In this document: piece by piece, positions 33,481-45,664 of the stretch
How positions within the stretch are numbered: the stretch's first letter is position 1
How the letters are laid out: each line of letters starts with the position of its first letter
Source: Paenibacillus sp. JDR-2
Lineage (GTDB): Bacteria; Bacillota; Bacilli; Paenibacillales; Paenibacillaceae
Direction of reading: 5' to 3'
DNA length: 64,000 nt
NCBI RefSeq assembly: GCF_000023585.1
Contig: NC_012914.1
Location: 1,994,501-2,058,500 of the forward strand
Notes under the pieces: model-generated
Databases searched by the model: none
What the model saw: the letters and a program-made list of their open reading frames with translations, nothing else
What the model was told of the DNA's origin: nothing
Translations under genes and position numbers: made by a program

Positions 33481-34938
33481 TCAGCTGCCACGTTTGAGCG
33501 GCGTTATTACAGCCCCGGAGACAACAGCCGGATTAGCCGGGAACAGGTCGAAGCAATCAAGCTCGCCATACCCGTCCCCTTTGGAGAAGCGGATTTTGTT
33601 CCAGCCTGCATTCAGCGTAAGGCGTGCGACCGAAGCCCCCCAGTTTTCCCAGCCTTTGTTCGTAATATATAAATTGCTGGAGCTTGTGTTGTTAACCGTC
33701 AGAACCAAATAGGACCAATCCAATCCCGTCGTCCCATTGCCGGTCCGCGCGGACATTACATAATCTCCCGCCGCCGCCGCATAGACGTCGAATTCCACAT
33801 AACTGCTCGCCGTGTCGATATGGCCGGCTTTGCTTCCGCCCGAACCGTTAGGGCTCGAGGATGCGTAAGCTGCCCCTCCGAATACGCCTGTTTCGCCTTC
33901 ATAACGGACGCGGCCCGTGTCTCCGGAAGGAATGGCGATCGGAGTATTTGGAGCTGCCGGAACTCCGAGATTTGGCGTATTGTCCGCGTTCCAGGTAAAC
34001 TTCTGTGCACGGATCTCCCGATTCCAGCCCGCGCCGGAATACTTGGCCGTATGATAGACGATCCAATCCTCCGTACCGTCGGGCGATTTCGTGAAAGAAT
34101 GATGACCGGGACCGTATAAGCCGTTGCCGGATTGGAAGATCGGCTGGTTCCGTTTGGTCCAGGACGACGCTTGCAGCAGGTTGCTGCTCGCATTGGCCGT
34201 AACAAGCCCTAAGCAATAACCGTCTGTCCAGCTTCCGCTGGCCGAGTAGACGAGACTGATGACGCCGTTATGGACGATGACTTGAGGGCCTTCGTTAACG
34301 GAGGGGGAGGTATTGGTCTCCCAGGAGTAAGTCGGATGAGCAATTTCAACCCGGGCCGAGTCGATTGTCCACGGATTGCTCATATGGGCAATGTAGAGCT
34401 TCTGCGAGACATTTGTTGTGCCTTCCCAGCCGGACCATATGAAATACAGATTATTATTTACCTGCAGCACGGTTCCGTCGATCGCCCAACGGTTTGCGGA
34501 GTCGGTGATTTGACCCTTGTTCACCCATGTACCCGTCATCGGATCGGCGGAGGTATTCTCCAAGACGTACATTCGGTGATTATCGTTGTTGCCGTCATCC
34601 TTGGCGTAATAGATATACCAGGCGCCGTTGATGTAATGAATTTCGGGAGCCCAGACATTGCAGCAGCCGGTAGAGATCACTCTTTTGGTGCCGGCGTCTA
34701 CGCCGGTAAGCGAGCTGGATTTCCAGATCGTCACGTCGCCGCCCGTTGTTTTCGTGAAGTAATAGAAGCCGTCGGTATGCTTGTAGATCCACGGGTCTGC
34801 TCCGTCCTGGAATATGACGTTGTAAAAATTGCCGCTTTGCGTAGAGGGAGTTGCGTTTGCGGCACTGGGGAGAACAAGCAGCAACAGCAGGAATAAAACC
34901 AAGCCTTTGACACCGCTTACAAAAAACTTCGAATTCAT
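33481..34938 (-). CDS. Secreted GH43-family glycosidase with C-terminal carbohydrate-binding module
   Basis: A 485-residue exported enzyme. Signal peptide at about residues 1-29 (LLLLLVLPSAANA). A five-bladed propeller follows with the GH43 triad: Asp in DGADPW near residue 45, Asp in IDGT near 155 and the acid Glu in NEGPQV near 217. From about 345 a CBM6/35-type beta sandwich runs to the end (RYEGETGVFGGA, YVEFDVYAAAAGDYVM, LYITNKGW, WNKIRFSKGDGYGELDCFDLF). Relatives are arabinosidases, arabinanases or xylosidases acting on plant wall polymers. Cut-off of a Cys pair, GCCNVWAPE, is intact. It is the only secreted glycosidase in the window and lies 3 kb before the sugar-uptake locus, on the other strand. 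Confidence 0.87.
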   Translation of the reverse strand: MNSKFFVSGVKGLVLFLLLLLVLPSAANATPSTQSGNFYNVIFQDGADPWIYKHTDGFYYFTKTTGGDVTIWKSSSLTGVDAGTKRVISTGCCNVWAPEIHYINGAWYIYYAKDDGNNDNHRMYVLENTSADPMTGTWVNKGQITDSANRWAIDGTVLQVNNNLYFIWSGWEGTTNVSQKLYIAHMSNPWTIDSARVEIAHPTYSWETNTSPSVNEGPQVIVHNGVISLVYSASGSWTDGYCLGLVTANASSNLLQASSWTKRNQPIFQSGNGLYGPGHHSFTKSPDGTEDWIVYHTAKYSGAGWNREIRAQKFTWNADNTPNLGVPAAPNTPIAIPSGDTGRVRYEGETGVFGGAAYASSSPNGSGGSKAGHIDTASSYVEFDVYAAAAGDYVMSARTGNGTTGLDWSYLVLTVNNTSSSNLYITNKGWENWGASVARLTLNAGWNKIRFSKGDGYGELDCFDLFPANPAVVSGAVITPLKRGS

Positions 34939-35158
34939 TAATACACCAGCCCTTCGCTTTGAATGTGCATTCGTGTATAGTTAATCATTTCCAGAAGGCG
35001 GGAAACAGGACATGATTATAGATCGTACGGACATTTTTTTAGCCGGTGAAAAAAAGGAAGAGACTCGAGGCACTTGAAGGGTAATGAAAGAGCGAAAAGC
35101 AAATTAAACAGCCTGCCCGAGATTCTCAGGCAGGCTGATTAATTTATATAAGAAAGAA
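34939..35158 (-). other. Spacer with katG terminator
   Basis: The right half holds the katG terminator (35110-35136: AGCCTGCC/GGCAGGCT, 11-base loop, followed on the minus strand by GTTTAATTTG). The left half is the GH43 leader; I see no cre-like site in it. Confidence 0.55.
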
Positions 35159-37683
<2,525 letters not shown>

Positions 37684-37686
37684 GTA

Positions 37687-37777
37687 GAAACGGTTTCGAA
37701 TCGAGGTGAGCCATGCTACAATGTAGGCAAGTAAACCGCTTTACTCATTTAGGCTAATGATTGTGACAACGCTTACA
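37687..37777 (+). promoter_or_regulatory. Promoter and cre-like site of the AraC regulator gene
   Basis: GAAAC-G-GTTTC (37687-37697) is a LacI-type palindrome overlapping a weak -35 (TTTCGA, 37694-37699); -10 TACAAT is at 37717-37722 after 17 bases. Downstream, TGACAACGCTTACA (37764-37777) matches 13 of 14 positions of the cre consensus and lies 30 bases before the start codon, where CcpA could act as a roadblock. Confidence 0.55.
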
Positions 37778-37807
37778 TGCAGAGTCGGGCGCGGCAGGAG
37801 GAAAAAC

Positions 37808-40099
37808 ATGCTCAAGCTGAACAACTGGTATATACGACTGCTCGTTTCCTATTTTCCGATCCTGGTGCTGACCGTATCCATGATTATTTTCTTGTCGTTT
37901 ATCGCGGTTAATGAAATATCCCGGTCCGAGACGGCCAAGGCAGACCGCATTACGACCGGATATGTCGTAGACAGCGTGGAACGGTCAATTCATGAAGTGG
38001 AATTTAATGTGCTGGGGGAAGTCGAGTCGAACAAGAGCTATGCGGCTTATTTGAACGGTTCGTCCGAATCCACAACGATTAAATATAATGTGGTTCATAG
38101 CTTGCGGTCGCTGATTGAGGATAACGATCTGGTCGAATCGATTTATTTGTACAGGAAGTCGGATGATGTTGTGCTGACGTCCAGCGGCGAGACCGATTTG
38201 TCCGAATTCGGGGACAGGGATTTCCTGAGCAAGGCGGAGGGATCACGCGAATACAAGGGCTGGTCGGCAAGCCGCGAATTCAAGGAATATGACGGCTTGA
38301 AGCCGGTAAAGGTCATTTCGATGTACAAGGAGACGCCGCTGCCTTTTGGCAAGGACGGTATCCTCGTGATTAACATCAATCTTTACAATGTCGAGCAGAT
38401 GATCGGAAGCATGACGAACCACCAAGTATCGTTCATGCGGATTACAGATGCGGCCAAGCAGCCCGTGTATCCGGGAGATAACGGTTCGGCTTCCGGCGGC
38501 AACGTGCTGACAACGATTGCCTCGCAGCCGCTTGGCTGGACCTTCGAGAGCGGTCTTCAAACCGGACATTTGATGAGCTGGGTATCGGTTGTTTCTTATG
38601 TATGGGTTATTATCGCTGTCCTGACCTTTGGGGTTGCCATTGTTTATATTATTTGGGTAACGCGGCGAAATTATAAGCCGATTAGATTAATGATGAACCG
38701 GATTCAAGCGCTGCACCTGCGGGGGAGCGACGGCACGGCGGTTAAACTCGATGATCTGACAATGATTGACCGCGCGCTCGAGAACCTTATCGTCCAATCC
38801 CGCGATCACGAGAAGGAACAGCGCGAAAGCGTTGTGCTTCAGCGCAGGCAGCTATTTAATGAGCTTATTAGCGGTCAACGCAGCGATCAGATGATGGAGC
38901 GTCTTCGCAGGCTGAATCTTCTGCCGGATAAGGGACGATTCGCGGTTATGGTCGTCAGGCTGAACAAGTACGAGGAATTCCAGGCGGATAATACGCTTCA
39001 TGAGCAGAATGTATTAAAGTTCGCGCTTGGCAATGTGATGCAGGAGCTGGCGAATAACGAAGGCCTGCAAGGCTGGGGAGAATGGTCGGCATCCGACCGG
39101 ATTACGTTCGTATTCGCATCCGGCGACGGAGCTGCCGATTCGGACGTGCTGACTCAGCTTCGCAACACGGCTGCAGTGGCCAGGGAATGGGTAGAGGGAC
39201 ATTTGCGTTTTAACCTATCTGTGGGCATTGGCTCCATCGTGAAAGACTGGAACGGAATCGGCGGCTCCTATCGCGATGCGTTAAACGGCATGGAATATCA
39301 ATTCGCGATTGGCCGCGATGCCATTACGGTCAGCGGGGATATCCCTCAGGATCAACCGCGCGGCATGTTCAATTACACGCAGCAGTGTACCAATTGCGTA
39401 CAGGAATTCCGGCTGACCAATGAAAGCTGGCGGGATACGTTCGAGCAGCTGTTCAAGCATTTCGAGACCGATGTGATGAAAGACGAAGATATATTATCGT
39501 TAGTCCAGCTTTTCCTGCAGATGCTCAGCCGCGAGCTGAAGGAGCTGTCGGAGACGTTGAACGAATGCTTGGACGAGGCACGGATTTCGGAGGTGCTGGC
39601 AGGTTTAAGAGGGGCGGCATCGCTTGGCGAGATGAAAGAACAGCTGTCGGATTATTTGGTACAAGTCTATGATACGTATGTTGCGATGAGCCAGACCAAA
39701 GGCTATAAGACGATGATCACCGAGATTAGAGCATATATCCAAGAGAATTTCGCCGATCCGGATTTGTCCCTTAAGCACTTAAGCGACAAGTTCGAAATAT
39801 CCGGCAAATACGCCAGCCATTTGTTCAAGCTGGAGTACGATATGAAATTTGTCGATTTTCTCGTGCAGCTTCGGATGCAGCAGGCGGAGCGTCTGCTCGC
39901 CGAAACGGATGAGACGGTACAAAATATTGCTCTTCAGGTTGGTTATGCTAACTCTATAACGTTCGGACGGGTGTTCAAACGGTTAACCGGTGTAACGCCA
40001 GGCGAGTTCCGCAAGCTGAAGATGCGTCCTTCCACAACTCTTAGCGGCGCAAAGGGTAATCGTGATGAGACCGTCGCGGATGATGAGGCTAACGATTAA
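37808..40099 (+). CDS. Membrane-bound AraC-family regulator with extracellular sensor domain
   Basis: A 763-residue one-component membrane regulator common in Paenibacillus next to oligosaccharide importers. TM1 about residues 12-34, extracellular Cache-like domain about 35-260, TM2 about 265-288, a HAMP-like linker, a cytosolic domain (LSVGIGSIVKDWNGIGGSYR near 475) and two C-terminal HTH_18 helix pairs (ISGKYASHLFKLEYDMKF near 680; VGYANSITFGRVFKRLTGVTPGEFRK near 710-735). It probably reads an extracellular sugar signal and activates the ABC operon that starts 349 bases downstream. Start ATG 37808 after GGCAGGAGG. Confidence 0.9.
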   Translation: MLKLNNWYIRLLVSYFPILVLTVSMIIFLSFIAVNEISRSETAKADRITTGYVVDSVERSIHEVEFNVLGEVESNKSYAAYLNGSSESTTIKYNVVHSLRSLIEDNDLVESIYLYRKSDDVVLTSSGETDLSEFGDRDFLSKAEGSREYKGWSASREFKEYDGLKPVKVISMYKETPLPFGKDGILVININLYNVEQMIGSMTNHQVSFMRITDAAKQPVYPGDNGSASGGNVLTTIASQPLGWTFESGLQTGHLMSWVSVVSYVWVIIAVLTFGVAIVYIIWVTRRNYKPIRLMMNRIQALHLRGSDGTAVKLDDLTMIDRALENLIVQSRDHEKEQRESVVLQRRQLFNELISGQRSDQMMERLRRLNLLPDKGRFAVMVVRLNKYEEFQADNTLHEQNVLKFALGNVMQELANNEGLQGWGEWSASDRITFVFASGDGAADSDVLTQLRNTAAVAREWVEGHLRFNLSVGIGSIVKDWNGIGGSYRDALNGMEYQFAIGRDAITVSGDIPQDQPRGMFNYTQQCTNCVQEFRLTNESWRDTFEQLFKHFETDVMKDEDILSLVQLFLQMLSRELKELSETLNECLDEARISEVLAGLRGAASLGEMKEQLSDYLVQVYDTYVAMSQTKGYKTMITEIRAYIQENFADPDLSLKHLSDKFEISGKYASHLFKLEYDMKFVDFLVQLRMQQAERLLAETDETVQNIALQVGYANSITFGRVFKRLTGVTPGEFRKLKMRPSTTLSGAKGNRDETVADDEAND

Positions 40100-40107
40100 T
40101 TAATAAA

Positions 40108-40165
40108 GACAGCGGCGTTCCGGATAAAGAGAGCTATCCGGAACAGCCGTTGTTTTCTTTTTCTA
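40108..40165 (+). terminator. Terminator between regulator and ABC operon
   Basis: GTTCCGGATA and TATCCGGAAC arms, 8-base loop, extended by AGCGGC/GCCGTT, then TTTTCTTTTT. Confidence 0.87.
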
Positions 40166-40447
40166 ACGCAAAGTTTATCGCGGGAAACGGCTTTATTACG
40201 GGCTTTTCGCGATACGGTTTATGTCGGGAAAATGATTTATTCCAGGCTTCGAAAGCCTTACAGGGCAAGGCATTGGCGGAATGGTTTGCATCGCCGAAAC
40301 TGGTTTATTGTCACTTTCCCGCAGTCCGTGCCATACTGAGGGCACTTCCCAAACACGGGCCGCAAGCGATGCATGTAAGCGTGTTCAATAAATGACGCCC
40401 GGTGCAGGAAGCAAATCGAAAAGGGATGAAAGAGGGGTTGGATTCGA
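40166..40447 (+). promoter_or_regulatory. Control region of the sugar ABC operon with cre-like site
   Basis: The 280-base region holds TGTAAGCGTGTTCA (40374-40387), 13 of 14 to the cre consensus, 60 bases before the start codon. GCTTCGAAAGC (40246-40256) is another short palindrome and might serve the AraC regulator. No clear -35/-10 pair can be fixed by eye. Confidence 0.5.
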
Positions 40448-42064
40448 ATGAAGCAAAGCAGAAAAGGTAGAAAGACAGCCAGCACTCTATTAACGGCTAC
40501 GCTCGTAGGCACGATGCTGCTCAGCGCATGCAGCAGTAACGGCGGCAACGAGAAAGCCAATGAATCAACCGGAGGCGACAAGGCTTCCAGCGGCAAAGCT
40601 TCCACGCTTAAGGTTGAAGTATTCGACCGCGGCAATTCTCCTGCAGGCTCTACGATTACGAACAACTACTTGACGAAGTTTGTGCAGGACAAATTCGGTA
40701 CTCCAAACAACATCAATGTACAATTCGTACCGATTCCACGCTCGGAAGAGGTTCAGAAGCTGAACGTTCTGATGGCTAGCGGCAGCGACGTTCCGGATAT
40801 CGTGTTTACGTATGATTCGGGAACGTTCTACCGTTACGCGCAGCAAGGCGGCCTGACGGATCTGGGCGAACTGCTTGATCAATACGGTCCTAACCTGAAG
40901 AAATTCCTTGGCGATGAAACGCTTGCTTACGGCCAATACAACGGCAAGCAATTCGCGTTCCCGGCCAAACGCTCGCATCTTGGCAAATACTCGTCGTTTA
41001 TCCGCCAGGATTGGCTCGACAAGCTGAATCTCCCGGTTCCGACAACAACAGATGAACTTTACAACACCTTGAAAGCGTTTAAGGAAAAAGATCCGGGTCA
41101 AACCGGCGGCAAGGTCATTCCGCTTGGCATGGCGCTTGCACCGGCCCAATTCGAGCCATTGATCTGGTCCTTTATCCAGCCAGTGACGGAGGAACAAAGA
41201 TACACCTTAACGCAACAGCTTGGTTCTAATGATTATCCGGTGCTGCTGCCAGGCTTCAAGGATGCCCTGCAGTTCATGAACAAGCTCTACAACGAAGGTC
41301 TTATGAGCGCTGATTTCAGTCTGGACGAGGATAAGAAGAAGCTCGGAGAGGATGCGGCAAAAGGTTTAATCGGTTTCTACAGCGAGGATGACATGAATCC
41401 TTTCTATGCGGACGGCACGTACGCAACGCTCCAGAAAAATATTCCTGATGCAAAGCTGTCGGCAATTGATGTCTACACCAACTCGGAAGGCAAGCATCCG
41501 AAACCGGAATATGCGCCAATCGGCATGTATTTAATGATTCCTAAGAGCAGCAAGAATGCAGTAGAAGCAGTTAAGTATCTGGACTGGATGGCTTCGGAGG
41601 GCAACCTGTTTGACATGCAGAATGGCGTCGAAGGCGAGAATTATACTCTTCAGAACGGCGTTCCCATTGTAAAGACAGATGCATCGGATGATGTGAAAAA
41701 CCGCATTTACAACTGGGGAGATATGGCGATTATCTCGAACGGGAAGCAACTCGGCGATGCGGACAAGAACGTAGAGGCTTACGTATACGGTATGCCTGAG
41801 GTTTACCAGGATGAGACGCGCAAAGCGCTCAGCATCTCAAGATCCGACACCATCAAGCCTGTTCTGTTCGACCATCCGATTGAAGCGCAGGCGAAATACG
41901 GCACGGCTTTACGCGATAAGCTCAATGAAATCATTGTAAAGACAACAATGGCGAAACCGGACCAATTCGAGAGTACTTATAATTCCGTGATGAAGGATTA
42001 TATGGCAAACGGCGGTCAAGCGATTTTGGATGAACGCACAAAAGCTTACGAGGCAATGAAATAG
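40448..42064 (+). CDS. ABC transporter sugar-binding lipoprotein (LplA type)
   Basis: A 538-residue family-1 extracellular solute-binding protein. The signal peptide ends in the lipobox LLSAC (Cys near residue 27), followed by a Ser/Gly/Lys linker and the bilobed domain (VPDIVFTYDSGTFYRYAQQGGLTDLGELL near 115). The length is that of LplA/YtcQ-type binders, which take oligosaccharides rather than monosaccharides. It is the first gene of the operon with LplB- and YtcP-type permeases; no ATPase is encoded here, as is usual, because these systems share an MsmX-type ATPase. Start ATG after AAAGAGGGG. Confidence 0.92.
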   Translation: MKQSRKGRKTASTLLTATLVGTMLLSACSSNGGNEKANESTGGDKASSGKASTLKVEVFDRGNSPAGSTITNNYLTKFVQDKFGTPNNINVQFVPIPRSEEVQKLNVLMASGSDVPDIVFTYDSGTFYRYAQQGGLTDLGELLDQYGPNLKKFLGDETLAYGQYNGKQFAFPAKRSHLGKYSSFIRQDWLDKLNLPVPTTTDELYNTLKAFKEKDPGQTGGKVIPLGMALAPAQFEPLIWSFIQPVTEEQRYTLTQQLGSNDYPVLLPGFKDALQFMNKLYNEGLMSADFSLDEDKKKLGEDAAKGLIGFYSEDDMNPFYADGTYATLQKNIPDAKLSAIDVYTNSEGKHPKPEYAPIGMYLMIPKSSKNAVEAVKYLDWMASEGNLFDMQNGVEGENYTLQNGVPIVKTDASDDVKNRIYNWGDMAIISNGKQLGDADKNVEAYVYGMPEVYQDETRKALSISRSDTIKPVLFDHPIEAQAKYGTALRDKLNEIIVKTTMAKPDQFESTYNSVMKDYMANGGQAILDERTKAYEAMK

Positions 42065-42090
42065 AGGCAGATCCTACAATATAAAAGCTT

Positions 42091-42124
42091 GGAGACGACG
42101 AGCGTGCATAAGGCTCTCGTCTCC
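42091..42124 (+). repeat. Intercistronic hairpin between binding protein and permease
   Basis: GGAGACGA-c-GAGC (42091-42103) pairs with GCTC-TCGTCTCC (42113-42124) around a 9-base loop, one bulged base, no T run. It probably protects the upstream message so that the binding protein is made in excess over the permeases. Confidence 0.6.
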
Positions 42125-42151
42125 CGGCACATCGTAAGCGGACAGGGGTGG

Positions 42152-43060
42152 ATGGCATTGAAAGGACTCTCGTATTTACGCAGATATTGGCAATTATATG
42201 CTCTACTGATTCTACCGGTAAGTTACTTTGTTATTTTCAAATACGGTCCGATGTACGGTATTCTGATCGCGTTTAAAGACTTCAATTTCTTCCAGGGCAT
42301 TAACGGCAGCGAATGGATCGGCTTAGACGGATTCAGGGAAGTGTTCGCGATGCCGGACTTTTACAAGGTTTTGCGCAATACGCTGATGCTTAATTTCTTG
42401 GACCTCATTGTATCGTTCCCGGCTCCACTCTTTCTGGCCATAATGCTCTATGAGCTGAAAATAGGTTGGTTCAAAAAGCTGTCGCAAACGATTTTGTATA
42501 TTCCGCATTTTATTTCCTGGGTCATAATCGGCGGTATCGTGCTGCAGGTATTTGGCACGCAGTCCGGCATGATCAACAACATTATTACGTCGCTTGGTTT
42601 TGATGCCATTCCGTTTCTGACGGATAAGAAGGATTGGCTTGTTACTTACTTGGCCGTTGGCGTCTGGCAAAGTGCCGGATGGGGCACGATTATTTACCTG
42701 GCTGCTCTTACGGGTATTAACAGGGAATTGTTCGAAGCAGCAGACGTGGACGGCGCGGGCCGTCTGAGAAAGATCTGGAACATTACGCTTCCATCGCTGA
42801 AACCCACGATCGTCACTCTCCTGATTATCAACCTGGGGCATATGATTGCGATCGGATTTGAACGTCCTTACATTATCGGCAATACCGCCGTTCGGGATTA
42901 TGCGGATGTGCTCAGCACCTTCGTGTACCGTATCGGCATTGAATCCGGACAATATACGATTGCTACCGTAGTTGGTTTATTCCAGGCTCTTGTTGGACTC
43001 GTCTTCGTGCTTGGCGCGAACTATGCCTCCAAAAAATTGGCGGATACAAGTATTCTGTAA
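42152..43060 (+). CDS. ABC transporter permease, LplB type
   Basis: A 302-residue sugar permease with six predicted helices and the EAA loop (EAADVDGAGRLRKIWNITLP near residue 210). N-terminal segment FKYGPMYGILIAFKDFNFFQGI is characteristic of LplB. Start ATG 42152 behind AGGGGTGG; the frame is open back to TTG 42089, but that stretch is the hairpin and would add a non-family N-terminus. Confidence 0.92.
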   Translation: MALKGLSYLRRYWQLYALLILPVSYFVIFKYGPMYGILIAFKDFNFFQGINGSEWIGLDGFREVFAMPDFYKVLRNTLMLNFLDLIVSFPAPLFLAIMLYELKIGWFKKLSQTILYIPHFISWVIIGGIVLQVFGTQSGMINNIITSLGFDAIPFLTDKKDWLVTYLAVGVWQSAGWGTIIYLAALTGINRELFEAADVDGAGRLRKIWNITLPSLKPTIVTLLIINLGHMIAIGFERPYIIGNTAVRDYADVLSTFVYRIGIESGQYTIATVVGLFQALVGLVFVLGANYASKKLADTSIL

Positions 43061-43096
43061 TCTATGCTATCGAAAACGGGAAAGGAGCGGTAAGAC

Positions 43097-43972
43097 ATGA
43101 GAGATCGAAACGCCAGCCGGTCATTTGACGTGATTAACACTCTTGCGATACTTCTATTCGTGCTGATATGTCTGGCTCCGTTTATTCATATAATTGCGAT
43201 TTCCTTAAGCTCGTCGCGCGCTATTATGTCAGGCGATGTCAGTATTTATCCGGTGGAAATCAATTGGGGTGCTTACAAGCAGGTAGTTACGGACATGTCG
43301 ATGATCCGTTCACTCGGCTTTACGATTTTGCTGACGGTTTTGTTCACCGTGTTGTGCATGGTGATGTCGATTGCGGCAGCGTACCCGCTGGCCAAAACCA
43401 AATTAAAAGGCCGCAAGGTTGTCATGTTTATTATCATCATCACGATGTTTTTCAGCGGCGGCATTATTCCGGAATACATGCTCGTGCGCAATCTGCACCT
43501 GCTCGACTCGATTTGGGCGCTTGTGCTGCCGGGACTAATCAGCCCGTTTTATCTGATTATTCTGATTACATTCATTCAAAATATTCCCGATTCGCTTGAA
43601 GAATCGGCGGAGATCGACGGCAGCTCGTATTTCCGTACGTTAATGAGCATTATCGTGCCGCTGTCGATGCCGGTTATCGCTACGCTAAGCTTGTTCTACG
43701 CGGTAGGCCGTTGGAACGGCTTTACCGATACGCTGATGTACATTACAAGCCCGGAGTTGTATCCGCTCCAATTAAAGCTGTACCAGCTCGTTCAAAACAA
43801 CATGGTCACCGATTTGATCGCAGCGGAGGGCGCAAGCGGACGCCAAATGCTGCAGCCGGAAAGCCTGAAAGCGGCAAGCGTTATTTTCGCAACGGTACCG
43901 ATCCTGATCGTGTATCCGTGGCTGCAGCGCTATTTCGTTAACGGCGTTATGCTTGGCGCGGTTAAGGGTTAA
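43097..43972 (+). CDS. ABC transporter permease, YtcP/LplC type
   Basis: A 291-residue permease with six helices, N-terminal segment FIHIIAISLSSSRAIMSGDVSIYP, the EAA-type loop (ESAEIDGSSYFRTLMSIIVPLSMPVIA near residues 175-200) and the family C-terminus YPWLQRYFVNGVMLGAVKG. It forms the heterodimeric channel with the LplB-type partner. Start after AAAGGAGCGG. Confidence 0.93.
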   Translation: MRDRNASRSFDVINTLAILLFVLICLAPFIHIIAISLSSSRAIMSGDVSIYPVEINWGAYKQVVTDMSMIRSLGFTILLTVLFTVLCMVMSIAAAYPLAKTKLKGRKVVMFIIIITMFFSGGIIPEYMLVRNLHLLDSIWALVLPGLISPFYLIILITFIQNIPDSLEESAEIDGSSYFRTLMSIIVPLSMPVIATLSLFYAVGRWNGFTDTLMYITSPELYPLQLKLYQLVQNNMVTDLIAAEGASGRQMLQPESLKAASVIFATVPILIVYPWLQRYFVNGVMLGAVKG

Positions 43973-44017
43973 CCAAAGAGGCGGCAACGGCCGCTATATA
44001 TCTGGAGGATTAAAGAC

Positions 44018-44968
44018 ATGGGGAAGGACAAAGGACAATATTCGTTCTCAACCTGCTGGAATATTAAAAGGCATCAAACGGGCAGCGGCATGATCGAAGA
44101 GATCCGGGAGCTTGGCTTCCGTTATGTCGAGCTGAACTATAACGTGACAAATGAACTGCTGTCGACGATAGAACCGATGATTGAACGGGGAGAAATCGGG
44201 GTGTCGAGCGTGCATAATACGTTCCCGCATGTGGCGGATCCCGATTACGGAACCGATTCGGTCCTGCTTGGCTTTGGCGACGAAGAGAAGCGTCAGCGTT
44301 CGATTGAGCTGCTGCTCCGCTCTGCCGAATATGCGAACCGTTATGGCGCGAAGGCGGTTGTGGTCCATCCGGGAGAGGTTCCGTTCGACTATAACATCGA
44401 TCAGGAGCTCAAAAAGATCTACAACGAGGAAGGTCCCGAATCTCCGGCTTACGGCAAGCTGTGGAGCGAAATGATCGAACGACGGGAATCGGCAGCGGGC
44501 CATTATTTAAGCCGGATTGGCGACAGTCTCGAGGAAGCATGCGACCGGATCGAGGCCAAAGGCTTAAACGTATCCATCGGCATCGAAACGCGCTCGCGCT
44601 GCTATCAAATGCCGACGTTAAGAGAAGCAAAGACGGTCTTCGACCGGTTGAAGGGCGCCCGGGTCGGGTTATGGTACGATTTTGGCCATGGCATGATGAT
44701 GGAACGGATGGGGCTGTACGATAACGCCCGCGACATGGAAGCGATTAAGGATCATGTCGTAGGCATTCATATTCACGAGACGGTGGGCTTGTCGGATCAT
44801 TGGTGCCCTTACGTGCATAGCGGCGACATGAATTATTTTGACCGCTTCCTCCCGATTATCGCCGCCGCTCCCGTCAAGGTATACGAGCTGAAGGCGGCTT
44901 GCACGCCGGAAGAAATCGAGCTTAGCCATGACCGGCTGCTCGGGAAGCTTGCGGCATTCGGAGGCTAG
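44018..44968 (+). CDS. TIM-barrel sugar isomerase/epimerase-like protein
   Basis: A 316-residue AP-endonuclease-2/xylose-isomerase-like TIM barrel. Metal-ligand candidates are Glu and His residues at strand ends: HNTFPH near residue 67, VHPGEVP near 113, GIETRS near 189, DFGHG near 223 and HIHETVG near 250, VYELKA near 288. Such proteins act as isomerases, epimerases or metal-dependent lyases in sugar catabolism. Its place inside the operon says it handles a product of the imported sugar. Specific reaction unknown. Confidence 0.83.
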   Translation: MGKDKGQYSFSTCWNIKRHQTGSGMIEEIRELGFRYVELNYNVTNELLSTIEPMIERGEIGVSSVHNTFPHVADPDYGTDSVLLGFGDEEKRQRSIELLLRSAEYANRYGAKAVVVHPGEVPFDYNIDQELKKIYNEEGPESPAYGKLWSEMIERRESAAGHYLSRIGDSLEEACDRIEAKGLNVSIGIETRSRCYQMPTLREAKTVFDRLKGARVGLWYDFGHGMMMERMGLYDNARDMEAIKDHVVGIHIHETVGLSDHWCPYVHSGDMNYFDRFLPIIAAAPVKVYELKAACTPEEIELSHDRLLGKLAAFGG

Positions 44969-44971
44969 ATC

Positions 44972-45664
44972 ATGGATATCCGCCAATTGGCAGCATACGC
45001 GCCGCGGTTATATTTCGATAAACAGGAACCCTTTTACCCGGTACGGGTTGGGGTTTCTGTTCTTCATCGGGGAGAGAATTCCCCTTCCTTTCCGCGCAGG
45101 TTCGAGCATCTCGCTGACGGCATTGATTACGTGATTGAATTTGCTATTTATTGGGATTATGACATTCAGCATTTGTATGAGCTCGAGCATGTGTGGATTT
45201 ACGTCGATTGGAACGGTGGAGTAGCGGATGCCGAAGCCAGCTTTCACGGCAAGTACTTAAAGGCCTTGCTGCCGGACCGCTCGAACCTCGCGGGAAAGAC
45301 GGTAAGCGTCTATTCCCAGCCGGGGAAGCATGCTTTCTCCCCGCTGCCCGTCTTGTTCGAACTGCTGCCCAACGCAAGAACGGTAACGGAGCAAGAGGCC
45401 GGCTGGGATGGCTTGACCTTGCCGGAATGGTTTAAGGCAAAGGGACAATACGATGACAAGACGAGCGAGCTGGTCCGCGCCTATCAGCAGATCTATCACC
45501 GCTTTACGCCTTCCTTCGAATTTGTCCCTTACGAGCTAGCGGAGCAGGAAAATCTGTTTGTTCCATGGAAATCGCTGTACGAGGAAATACCGGATAGGAT
45601 CGAAGCGGAATTGGCAACGATCAGACATACACTTGCCGGCTTGAAGGAGCCCTTGGAAGGATGA
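44972..45664 (+). CDS. Unknown protein of the sugar locus
   Basis: A 230-residue protein that I cannot name. It lacks a signal peptide and membrane helices. Residues 8-35 (APRLYFDKQEPFYPVRVGVSV) and 55-85 (IEFAIYWDYDIQHLYELEHVWIYVD) recall the aromatic, His/Glu-rich core of Vps62/NPP1-like folds, where His and Glu bind a metal; this is a weak resemblance. The start lies 1 codon after the TIM-barrel stop behind GGAGG and the stop overlaps the next start, so it is an integral member of the operon. Confidence 0.7.
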   Translation: MDIRQLAAYAPRLYFDKQEPFYPVRVGVSVLHRGENSPSFPRRFEHLADGIDYVIEFAIYWDYDIQHLYELEHVWIYVDWNGGVADAEASFHGKYLKALLPDRSNLAGKTVSVYSQPGKHAFSPLPVLFELLPNARTVTEQEAGWDGLTLPEWFKAKGQYDDKTSELVRAYQQIYHRFTPSFEFVPYELAEQENLFVPWKSLYEEIPDRIEAELATIRHTLAGLKEPLEG

